A stretch of 9,260 nucleotides of DNA from Bryobacterales bacterium. GTDB taxonomy: Bacteria > Acidobacteriota > Terriglobia > Bryobacterales > Bryobacteraceae. The notes under the pieces are model-generated. The model saw only the letters and a program-made list of their open reading frames with translations, searched no databases and was not told the origin of the DNA. Shown here piece after piece: positions 1 through 6,271 of the stretch. Where the stretch lies: the NCBI GenBank assembly GCA_009697495.1, contig SHUN01000080.1, positions 1 through 9,260 of the forward strand, given 5' to 3'. Every line of letters starts with the position of its first letter. Position 1 is the first letter of the stretch. Position numbers and translations under genes: made by a program.

Positions 1-1
1 C

Positions 2-141
2 AGAATCTCAAACTGAAGCGCCGTTCGCTGGCGAAAGAAAGCCAAGAAAGCCGCCGCCAGCGCCACCAAGGAAGGCGGACATCGGAATCGAAGGAAGAAA
101 GGCAACCCTCACTTTATCAGCAACTTCGGGGTTTGCGAGAA
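2..141 (+). pseudogene. Possible remnant of a small basic (Lys/Arg/Ala-rich) protein gene
   Basis: Read in frame 2, this stretch gives an Arg-Ile-Ser start, an in-frame TGA at 14-16, then a strongly basic run (RWRKKAKKAAASATKEGG followed by HRNRRKKG). The pattern recalls the common short bacterial proteins with a repeated 'RISxAxKxRWAKxKKA' tail, and the third codon positions are GC-rich as in real genes here. The stop codon and the missing 5' end mean that only a broken piece could be present. It runs into the transposase remnant that follows in another frame, so a mobile-element insertion may have cut it. Frame 1 is also open across these bases, so the choice of frame is uncertain. I cannot assign a function. 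Confidence 0.22.
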
Positions 142-336
142 CCACAGACGCCCGCCATGGTCCACTTCGGCCAAGCACCCGCCGTGCTCGCCCAGCGCCA
201 ACTCATCATGGATGCCGCCTATCTGGCTCATCCGGAACGGTTTGTCCGCAAAGCTCCGGTCGTCAACCCGCTCCCGGAAAAAGTCTGGATCAATAAGCCC
301 GACTCATCGACTACAACAGAAAGGAAAACTCACTAA
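133..336 (+). pseudogene. C-terminal fragment of an IS3-family transposase (OrfB, integrase core end)
   Basis: The translated fragment contains TPAMVHFGQAPAVLAQRQ, then DAAYLAHPERFVR, then PLPEKVWIN. This order (TPxxVHyG, about 20 residues, AHPERFVR, then P-x-VWIN close to the end) is the usual C-terminus of IS3-group OrfB transposases of the rve integrase type. The catalytic DDE residues would lie upstream and are not present: the preceding 130 bases do not encode the expected YNxxHxHSGL segment, so this is a 3' remnant. Clear homology starts near base 157 (TPAM); the TTG at 133 is only the first possible start codon. The stop TAA (334-336) overlaps the convergent amidohydrolase stop by 4 bases. 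It marks a past insertion and should not be active. Confidence 0.72.
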
Positions 337-1133
337 ATTATTTCGCCGAGTGTCTCAAAGTTCTTGACACGCACCGGGGGGAGCACGCCCCCGAACACCT
401 CGCCAGCCGTTCCACTGAGTATGTTTCGCTTGTCGTCAGGGCTGATGTTTAGTTGGAGAATCTTAGACATCTCAATATCGAGATTCTCCGGGAGGTCCGA
501 CCCCGCCATCAGCCGGCTGCTGGGGATGCGAGAGAGCACCTCCAAAACCTGATGAGGCATCAGGCTCGAAAGTTCGAGATAGATATTCGGGAACAGCGTC
601 GCGGCCACAATCGCTTCGCCGAGAAAGATGCCGCCTCCGCCGCAGTGCGCCATCACTATCTTCAACTCGGGATAACGCTTGGCGGCCAATAAGTACATCG
701 ACGGCAGCGAAAACGGGATCCCGGTGCCGGTGTGCACAATCAAGACCATGCCGTTCTCGATCGCGGTCTCAAACAGGAAAGCGCTCGATTCGAGCAGCGG
801 GTTCAGGGCCTGGTACTGCGGCTGGAACTTTAGCGCCCCAAACCCGTGTTGCTCGCGGCAACGCTTAACTTCGTCGCGGAAAGCCTGTTCGGGAATGAAC
901 GGATTTAGACACGCCGCCCCGGCGAAGCGGCCGGCGTAATCGCGCATCGCCGCGCCGATCTCATCGTGCTCTCGCCGGTAGTCGTCGACGACCGGAAAGG
1001 GTATGGCGACGGAACGGTCAACGCCGAATCGATCCATCGAAGCGATAATGTCTGCGGCGTGGTGGCGGCGGCGGCTGTGGCGCGCCGTGCCGATGTGAAT
1101 ATGGGTATCGAAGAGGGTAAAACTGTCTCTCAT
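333..1133 (-). CDS. Amidohydrolase_2-family metal-dependent hydrolase (TIM barrel)
   Basis: This 266-residue cytoplasmic protein has no signal peptide. It shows the amidohydrolase metal-site pattern in order: D9-x-H11-x-H13 (FDTHIHIG) on strand 1, K102 in GALKFQP, H134 in LIVHTGTG, H163 in MAHCGGGG and D213 in AGSDLPEN. The end of the barrel follows, with NILSGTAGEVFGG. This matches the PF04909/COG2159 group, which includes sugar-acid or aromatic lactonases, decarboxylases and related C-N or C-O hydrolases; the substrate cannot be read from sequence. The length is normal for the short members. The ATG lies 2 bases after the stop of the receptor gene and has no strong ribosome site of its own, so translation is probably coupled to the receptor. 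Residues after about 250 (PPVRVKNFETLGEII) extend past the usual family end and overlap DNA that looks like the end of an IS, so the native C-terminus may have been replaced. Hydrolase fold is secure, function open. Confidence 0.85.
   Translation of the reverse strand: MRDSFTLFDTHIHIGTARHSRRRHHAADIIASMDRFGVDRSVAIPFPVVDDYRREHDEIGAAMRDYAGRFAGAACLNPFIPEQAFRDEVKRCREQHGFGALKFQPQYQALNPLLESSAFLFETAIENGMVLIVHTGTGIPFSLPSMYLLAAKRYPELKIVMAHCGGGGIFLGEAIVAATLFPNIYLELSSLMPHQVLEVLSRIPSSRLMAGSDLPENLDIEMSKILQLNISPDDKRNILSGTAGEVFGGVLPPVRVKNFETLGEII
350..370. repeat. Candidate right end of the degraded IS3-type element
   Basis: Fourteen bases after the transposase stop lies an imperfect inverted sequence, with GTGTC at 350-354 and GACAC at 366-370 around an 11-base centre. 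IS3-group elements normally end a few tens of bases after the OrfB stop, so a terminal repeat is expected about here. The matching left end lies outside the window or is lost, so the assignment rests on position and appearance only. The sequence is also read as codons of the amidohydrolase tail on the minus strand. Confidence 0.3.
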
Positions 1134-1135
1134 TT

Positions 1136-4100
1136 TCAGAACTTGAAGCTTAGGGCGAATTGAATAACGCGAGCCGATCGGGCGCCCGTGACTTGGCCGA
1201 GCCGCGTATTCACCTGGCCGCCGGCGGCATCGAAACGCGCGGTGGAATCAACCGCGGAGAACTGCGTATGGTTAAACATATTGTAGAACTCGCTGCGGAA
1301 TTGCACGATGCGCGTTTCCTTGCCTACGGGGAAATTCTTGAAGATGGAGATGTCCCAGGCGTTGATGCCGGGGCCGCGGTAAACGTCCTTCGGCGCGTTG
1401 CCGAAGTCGCCGCGCGCCGGGCGCGAGAAGACTTGCGGGTTGAACCAGCGGCTAAAATTCCGCTCGCCGGCGGGCAGCAGGGCGAGGCCGCGGACGTTCA
1501 CACGGTTGCCGTCGCCGCCGCCGGTCAGATCGGCGTTGTCGACAGTGGTAAAGCCCACTCCCGAAGGGAAGCCGCTGGCTATGGAACCGAAACCCGAAAG
1601 CTGCCAGTTATCGAGGACCAGCCGGGTGACGGGACTGGGGACCACTTTACTGACGGACGGGATTTCGTAGGTGAAGTTGATCGCTAAAATGTGCGTCTGA
1701 TCGAAACCGGCTTTGCCGTAAAGGAATTCGCGGGCGCTGCGATAGACGGGCATGTTGGCGGGCGCGTCGGAGAGATTCATCGACTTCGAGTACGTCCAGG
1801 CGGCGCCGAACTGAAGACCGCGGCTGAAGCGGCGGGTCAGAGTCGTTTGGAGCGAGTTGTAGTTCGATGTGCCGGAATTCTCCAGAGCGCTGACGGTTTG
1901 AAAGCCGGGATAGGGGACCAGGAACGTGTCTGGAAGCGGACGGCCGGGGCTGGTCGGATCCTGTGCCGATGCCTGGAAACGCGCGCCGTAGGGAAGGGTG
2001 TTCAAGTTTCGGTTCTGAAGCAGATTCCGCCCGCCGTTGCCGACGTAGGCGACGCTCATAACGGTTTCGAAGCCCACGTATTGCTGGACATTGAGCGAGT
2101 AGTTGTAGACGCTGGCCGGTTTGTAGTTGAGTTCAAAGGTGCGAACGGAGCCCGGCGGGAATAAGTAGCCGCTGTTGGATGCGCCGGTGCCGAATACGTT
2201 GTCGATGGAGTCGTAATAGATATTGGGCTGGAGCACGATGGGCGGGGTGGCGTTGACGGCGGCATTTGAGTAGGCGGAGTTGATCTGCGTTTGGCGAGTG
2301 ATGCCGAAGCCGCCGCGAATGGCAGTTTTCCCGTTGCCGAAGACGTCGTAGGCGAAACCGAAACGGGGGCCGGGCTGCAACCCGGGGTTGTTCTGCCAAC
2401 CGGCGGGAACGCTCTTGTCGCTGGCGAGGACCATCCCATTGAAGGGATCGCCAACGCCGGGGACGATTGCGCCGATGAGTACGGCCGGGACTTCCGCGCC
2501 GCTGACAGGATTCTGGCCAACGCGGCGGCCGGCGGAGTTGATGATAGGGCGAAAAAGTTGGATCCGTTTCGCGGGATCGAAGCGTTCCTTCACCCAGGCC
2601 GCGCCCTCCTGTCCAGGCTGAAGTTGCCAGGGCGAGAAGATGGACAGGCGCAGACCGATTTCAAGGGTCAGGCGGCGAGAGACGCGCCAGCTATCCTGAG
2701 CGAAGAACTCGGCCAGGTAGTTCTGACCGCCGCGGAAGTTGCGTTTGGACGATTCGGAGTAGTTGCGGAAGTTGCCCAGGGTGGCGTTGGCAAAGGCGTA
2801 GCCGGCGTCTCGAGGGTTGTTGGCATCGGCCGCGAAATCGAAGCAGCCAGTGAAGCAGGCGCCGGCGATGCCTTCGTCGCTGAGATTGAATTCGTAGTAG
2901 CCGCCGAATTTGAAATTGTGTTTGCCGCGGGTCCAGGTCAGGTTGTCGCCGAACGACCAGCGGGTGTCGCCGGCGGCTATCGGCCAGCGGTTGTCGTAGC
3001 CGATGTTGGGCGCGCCGACAACCCCGCCGAAGGTCATGATCGGGATGTAGTTATCGGGATTGGCGCCGGGGTAAAGCTGGCGGAGATTGGCCAAGCCCTT
3101 AGCGGCCTTGAGGACCGGGGCGGCTTCTTCGGCGGAGGGTTTGGGAGTGCCTTCGCCCATGACGCGTCCGCCGAAGACGAACTCATTCAGAATGCTGGGA
3201 GAGACGGTGCGGGTGTAATTGAGGACAGTGCTTTTTTCGGTTTTGGAATAGTTGTTGAAATAGTGATCCCAGTTGGAACTCCAGCCGGCGATGGCGGTGA
3301 AACCTTTGGAACTTTGCTTCCAATCCCGATAGCGGGCGCTGAGGCGATCCTTTTCGGTGATGTTGTAGTCGACCTTGATTTGGTCGAGGCGCTTGGGGAG
3401 ATCGCGAATGTCCTGGAACTGGTAGTTGTATGCGCCGCGGCTGATGTTGCGATCAAGGAAATTGGGCTGCGGGAAGATGTTGAGCATCGCCTGGCCGATG
3501 TTGTTCAGGCGATTGGAGGGAATGATATTGCCCGGGAACGGTTGTTGCGTGTTGGGATCGCGGACCACGATGAGGGAGTTGTTTTGATTGAGCGTTTGGG
3601 AGAAGTTGCCGGCGCGTTCGAGCGTCGTGGGCATGGTGGTTTGTTGCAAACCCTGGGGTTCGCGGGCGAGCCACTGTTCGTGGGCGTAGAAGAAAAAGAG
3701 CTTCTCCCGATTCTTGTTGAAGAGTTTGGGGATAGAGACCGGACCGCCAAAGGTCCCGGTGAACGTGTTGTAGCGGTAAACCGGCTTCCTGATTCCGTTC
3801 AGATTGTTGAAGAAGTTATTGGCGTTGAACTGTTCATGGCGCTTGAACCAGGACACCGAGCCGTGGAAGTCTTTGGTGCCGGATTTGGAGATGATCGATA
3901 CCTGCGCGCCCGCGTTACGGCCGTATTCGGCCTGGAAGTTATTGACGAGAACCTTGACCTCTTCGACAGCGTCCATGCTCACGGCGGTGATGTTGACGTT
4001 GACGTTATCGGCGTCGCTGCCGACGAGGCCATCGACGGAGACCGTGCTGTCGGTATTGCGCAGGCCGCCGATGTTGGGGGCCGACGAGCCGATCTCGCTG

Positions 4101-4603
4101 CCCAGCGAATTCGGGTCGCTGTTCTGGGAAACGCCTGGCATCAGACGAAGCAGGCTCATGACGTCGCGGCCTCGGGTGAGCATGTTGGCCAGCTGCTTGG
4201 ACTCCAAAAGGGAGGAGTTTTCGGCGCTGGCGGTTTGGATAACGGCTCGGCTCGCGGTAACGCTCACGACCTCTGTGGTGGTGCCGGTTTGGAGAGTGAT
4301 GTTGCCTGCGGGAAGGTACTCGTTGGAGGCTACTGCCATGCCCTTACGCTCCACCGATTGGAAACCCTTGTTGTTGACGCGAAGGGTGTAGGTACCGGTG
4401 GGGATGCCGGGGAGTGTGAAGTTCCCGGAGTCATTGGAGACAGTGCGGCGCGCGGCGCCGGTGAGTTCACTGGTGAGGACGATTTCGGCGCCGATTATGA
4501 CGGCGCCCGAGGGGTCGAGAACGCTTCCGGTGATGGTGCCGGTGTTGAGTTGGGCTAAAAGCAGGGTGGAGATGCAAAGCGAGAGCCAAAATATTTTCGA
4601 CAT
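1136..4603 (-). CDS. TonB-dependent outer-membrane receptor, Oar-like, with carboxypeptidase-regulatory N-domain
   Basis: This 1155-residue protein has a Sec signal (MSKIFWLSLCISTLLLA, cleavage likely after A17). A carboxypeptidase-regulatory-like/CnaB-type beta-sandwich domain follows at about residues 21-108 (TGTITGSVLDPSGAVI, later GNFTLPGIPTGTYTLRV). EVVSVTA at 111-117 resembles a TonB box. The plug domain lies at about 120-245 (SVDGLVGSD, DAVEEVKVLVNNFQAEYGR, AQVSIISKSGT), and a very long beta-barrel runs to the end. The protein ends in VIQFALSFKF, with a terminal Phe as expected for BAM-assembled barrels. This architecture is greatly expanded in Acidobacteriota, where such receptors are thought to import glycans or other large ligands using TonB energy. 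It heads the minus-strand unit with the amidohydrolase and is divergent from a GntR-led glycan operon, which points to carbohydrate uptake; the ligand is unknown. ATG 4603 is chosen because it gives a complete signal peptide. The upstream bases contain no Shine-Dalgarno sequence and the likely promoter is very close. Confidence 0.93.
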   Translation of the reverse strand: MSKIFWLSLCISTLLLAQLNTGTITGSVLDPSGAVIIGAEIVLTSELTGAARRTVSNDSGNFTLPGIPTGTYTLRVNNKGFQSVERKGMAVASNEYLPAGNITLQTGTTTEVVSVTASRAVIQTASAENSSLLESKQLANMLTRGRDVMSLLRLMPGVSQNSDPNSLGSEIGSSAPNIGGLRNTDSTVSVDGLVGSDADNVNVNITAVSMDAVEEVKVLVNNFQAEYGRNAGAQVSIISKSGTKDFHGSVSWFKRHEQFNANNFFNNLNGIRKPVYRYNTFTGTFGGPVSIPKLFNKNREKLFFFYAHEQWLAREPQGLQQTTMPTTLERAGNFSQTLNQNNSLIVVRDPNTQQPFPGNIIPSNRLNNIGQAMLNIFPQPNFLDRNISRGAYNYQFQDIRDLPKRLDQIKVDYNITEKDRLSARYRDWKQSSKGFTAIAGWSSNWDHYFNNYSKTEKSTVLNYTRTVSPSILNEFVFGGRVMGEGTPKPSAEEAAPVLKAAKGLANLRQLYPGANPDNYIPIMTFGGVVGAPNIGYDNRWPIAAGDTRWSFGDNLTWTRGKHNFKFGGYYEFNLSDEGIAGACFTGCFDFAADANNPRDAGYAFANATLGNFRNYSESSKRNFRGGQNYLAEFFAQDSWRVSRRLTLEIGLRLSIFSPWQLQPGQEGAAWVKERFDPAKRIQLFRPIINSAGRRVGQNPVSGAEVPAVLIGAIVPGVGDPFNGMVLASDKSVPAGWQNNPGLQPGPRFGFAYDVFGNGKTAIRGGFGITRQTQINSAYSNAAVNATPPIVLQPNIYYDSIDNVFGTGASNSGYLFPPGSVRTFELNYKPASVYNYSLNVQQYVGFETVMSVAYVGNGGRNLLQNRNLNTLPYGARFQASAQDPTSPGRPLPDTFLVPYPGFQTVSALENSGTSNYNSLQTTLTRRFSRGLQFGAAWTYSKSMNLSDAPANMPVYRSAREFLYGKAGFDQTHILAINFTYEIPSVSKVVPSPVTRLVLDNWQLSGFGSIASGFPSGVGFTTVDNADLTGGGDGNRVNVRGLALLPAGERNFSRWFNPQVFSRPARGDFGNAPKDVYRGPGINAWDISIFKNFPVGKETRIVQFRSEFYNMFNHTQFSAVDSTARFDAAGGQVNTRLGQVTGARSARVIQFALSFKF

Positions 4604-4614
4604 TATGGTAAGGA

Positions 4615-4620
4615 TATAAT
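4615..4620 (+). promoter_or_regulatory. -10 element (TATAAT) for the GntR-led operon
   Basis: A perfect TATAAT lies 28 bases before the GTG start of the regulator. A transcript starting near 4627 would have a leader of about 22 bases containing AGGAG (4633-4637) and AAGGG (4640-4644) ahead of the start codon. No recognisable -35 hexamer occurs 16-18 bases upstream (TATTTT at 4592-4597 is a poor match), so this promoter may be weak or need an activator. Confidence 0.45.
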
Positions 4621-4626
4621 ATATTA
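4617..4626. promoter_or_regulatory. Perfect 10-base palindrome in the divergent promoter, candidate GntR operator
   Basis: TAATATATTA reads the same on both strands and sits in the middle of the 45-base divergent region, overlapping the -10 elements of both directions. A dimeric GntR/FCD regulator encoded next door would be expected to bind a short palindrome here. AT-only palindromes arise easily in promoters, and the classical FadR-type TnGTnnnACnA pattern is not visible, so this is only a candidate. Confidence 0.3.
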
Positions 4627-4648
4627 AGCAGCAGGAGTCAAGGGAAAC

Positions 4649-5344
4649 GTGTCAGCGCAAGCAAAACCGGGAAAGGATAGCGTCCTGCGGGCGCGCTCCT
4701 TTCGCGAGGAGTTGGTGATTTATTTGCAGCAGGACATCATAACAGGCGTTTCTCAGCCAGGGCAGCGGATTGTCGAACGGGAGCTGATCGCCCGTTTCGG
4801 AGTGAGTTCGATCCCGGTTCGGGAGGCGCTACAGGACCTGGAGAGCCGCGGCCTGCTGACGCGGAAGTTGAACCACGGGTATACGGTGGTGCAACTGACG
4901 TACGAGGACGCGCAGCGGATCTGCGAGTTGCGGCGGTTATTGGAACCGAAGGTTGTGCAGTGGGCGGCCGAGCGAATTACCGGCGAGGAGATCGAGGGGT
5001 TGGAGCGGCAGTTGGAGCAATTCGACGAGACGGTGCGAGGCGGGGATATGGCTGCGTTCTTTCACGCGGATCTGCTGTTCCACCGGCTGATTTGGCAGGC
5101 TTCGGGGAACCCGTATGCGGCCAAGGCCCTGGAGTCATCGATGGGGCCGCTTTTTGCTGCGGGCTTGGCGAGGAACGAGCGGGATACGAAGGCGGAAAAG
5201 GCGGCGGCGATTGACCGGCCGGCTGAGGTGGAGAAGCACCGGCGGATGATGCGGGCAATCAAGGCGGGGGATGGGGAACGGGCGGCGAGGGAGTTGTTGG
5301 AGATCGCGGCGGGATTTGAGCGCCAATTTCAGCGGGACGAATAG
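4649..5344 (+). CDS. GntR-family transcriptional regulator, FadR subfamily with FCD domain
   Basis: This 231-residue DNA-binding protein is probably the local switch for both divergent units. The GntR winged helix-turn-helix spans about 15-85. It has LQQDIITGVSQPGQRI, then ERELIARFGVSSIPVREAL for the recognition region, and LESRGLLTRKLNHGYTV for the wing. The FCD all-helical effector domain follows at about 88-225, starting with RICELRRLLEP. FCD metal-site residues D141 and H145 (ADLLFHRLIW) and H197 (VEKHRRMM) are present. The last helix (AARELLEIAAGFERQF) has no His where metal-binding FCD proteins usually carry one, so the effector pocket may be altered. Effectors of this group are typically sugar acids, organic acids or other small carboxylates. 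GTG 4649 is the earliest possible start, because an in-frame TAA lies at 4625-4627 with no other start codon between; AGGAG lies 11 bases upstream and AAGGG 4 bases upstream. It is the first gene of a four-gene operon. Confidence 0.9.
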   Translation: MSAQAKPGKDSVLRARSFREELVIYLQQDIITGVSQPGQRIVERELIARFGVSSIPVREALQDLESRGLLTRKLNHGYTVVQLTYEDAQRICELRRLLEPKVVQWAAERITGEEIEGLERQLEQFDETVRGGDMAAFFHADLLFHRLIWQASGNPYAAKALESSMGPLFAAGLARNERDTKAEKAAAIDRPAEVEKHRRMMRAIKAGDGERAARELLEIAAGFERQFQRDE

Positions 5345-5350
5345 GACGGG

Positions 5351-6271
5351 ATGACTCGACGGGAACTGCTGGCGGTTATGGCACTCGGCGCGCCGGAACT
5401 AGGCGGGCGCGGGTGCGTGACCCGCAAGGGCCGGACGGTGGAGGAGTGGGGCGATCAGGCGGAACGGCGGGATGTGTTGTCGTCCGCCAAACCGGTGATG
5501 ACGACGCTGTTGTTTTTTGCGATGGTTGAGGGAAAGCTTCGCGGATTAGAGGAACGCATCGGCGCGTTCGGATGGGATCTGTCGGAGAAGGACCGGACTA
5601 TGACGTTCGCCCATCTGACATCGATGACCAGCGGCTATGGCCGGCCGGAGGCGCCGGGAGAGGCGTGGGCGTACAACGATTTCGCGATCAACTTGTACCA
5701 GAAGACGCTGTTTGACCGCGTGTTTCGCGAGACGCCGGAGGCGGTGGGCGCGCGCCTGGGGAATGCGCTGGGGTTGGAAGACGGACTAGCGTTCCGGGCG
5801 ACAAATCGGCGTCTATCTGCGTCGGTTCGCGACTTCGCGCTCATCGCCGAGTTTTGGCGGAACAAGGGGAAGTGGAAGGGCCGGCGGATTCTGCCGGAGC
5901 GGCTGTTCGAGCGGTACTGCCGTCCGCAAACGAATCCTGGACTGCCGCAAACGGCGAAGGCGGAGACAAGCGACTATTTGAAGATCGGAACGTATGGCGG
6001 CGGGTCGGACCACTTTACCGAATACGGCGCGGGAATTTATGGGGGGAACTGGTGGTTTAACGGCATTGGAAGATTGCATCCGAAGGCGCTGACATGGCCC
6101 GATGCGCCGCGCGACACGTTCATGTCAATCGGGGCCGGCGGCAACTGCGCGGTGATGATCCCGAGCCGCCAACTGACGCTGGTCGCCATGGGGGCGAACT
6201 GGGGCAAGCTGGAGCCGGGGAATGCCGATTCGCTGACGAATCAGCACATCGTGAAGCGGGTGAGAGCGTAA
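5351..6271 (+). CDS. Beta-lactamase-fold serine hydrolase (PF00144-like) with Tat-type signal, shortened N-terminus
   Basis: This 306-residue protein is probably exported. It starts MTRRELLAVMALGAP, a short twin-arginine-type signal common on acidobacterial hydrolases. The core shows the class C/DD-peptidase-like motifs: S44-S45-A46-K47 (SxxK, nucleophile and base), Y108-N109-D110 in place of YxN (WAYNDFAINLY), and a late MSIGAGGN segment at 258-265 at the position of the third active-site strand. Relatives include esterases, peptidases and amidases; true beta-lactamase activity should not be assumed. Homologues usually have a further stretch of several tens of residues between signal and core. 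Here the signal passes directly into GGRGCVTRKGRTVEEWG, so the protein is shorter than the usual 350-400 residues. The ATG lies 6 bases after the regulator stop and is preceded by AGGACGGG. Its stop TAA shares one base with the next gene's ATG (TAATG), indicating coupled translation. Fold is fairly secure, activity unknown. Confidence 0.78.
   Translation: MTRRELLAVMALGAPELGGRGCVTRKGRTVEEWGDQAERRDVLSSAKPVMTTLLFFAMVEGKLRGLEERIGAFGWDLSEKDRTMTFAHLTSMTSGYGRPEAPGEAWAYNDFAINLYQKTLFDRVFRETPEAVGARLGNALGLEDGLAFRATNRRLSASVRDFALIAEFWRNKGKWKGRRILPERLFERYCRPQTNPGLPQTAKAETSDYLKIGTYGGGSDHFTEYGAGIYGGNWWFNGIGRLHPKALTWPDAPRDTFMSIGAGGNCAVMIPSRQLTLVAMGANWGKLEPGNADSLTNQHIVKRVRA

Larger units (their letters stand above)
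4613..4641 (-). promoter_or_regulatory. Predicted sigma-70-like promoter of the receptor-amidohydrolase unit
   Basis: On the minus strand, TTGACT (4641-4636) is a 5/6 match to the -35 consensus. It is followed after 17 bases by TATATC (4618-4613), a 4/6 match to the -10 consensus. A start point about 7 bases on would fall near 4606, leaving only a few bases before ATG 4603 and no room for a ribosome site. A TATTAT at 4621-4616 is an alternative -10 but needs a short 14-base spacer. The element overlaps the opposite-strand TATAAT. Confidence 0.5.

Noticed and set aside
1160..2164. Further plus-strand open frames opposite the receptor gene
   Set aside because: Same explanation: low-complexity translations with no start context or family motifs.
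2291..4558. A 755-codon open frame on the plus strand, antisense to the receptor gene
   Set aside because: The minus-strand receptor has clear signal, plug and barrel features. The antisense frame gives an Ala/Gly/Val/Asp-rich sequence without motifs and is explained by GC-rich codons that avoid reverse stops.
4605..4648. A FadR/VanR-type operator of the form TnGTnnnACnA
   Set aside because: I looked for it in the divergent region and found no match; only the AT palindrome remains as a candidate.
6094..6270. Upstream extension of the transporter by 59 residues
   Set aside because: The extension is hydrophilic, overlaps the serine hydrolase coding sequence and would bury the first membrane helix. 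ATG 6271 in the TAATG junction is the natural start.
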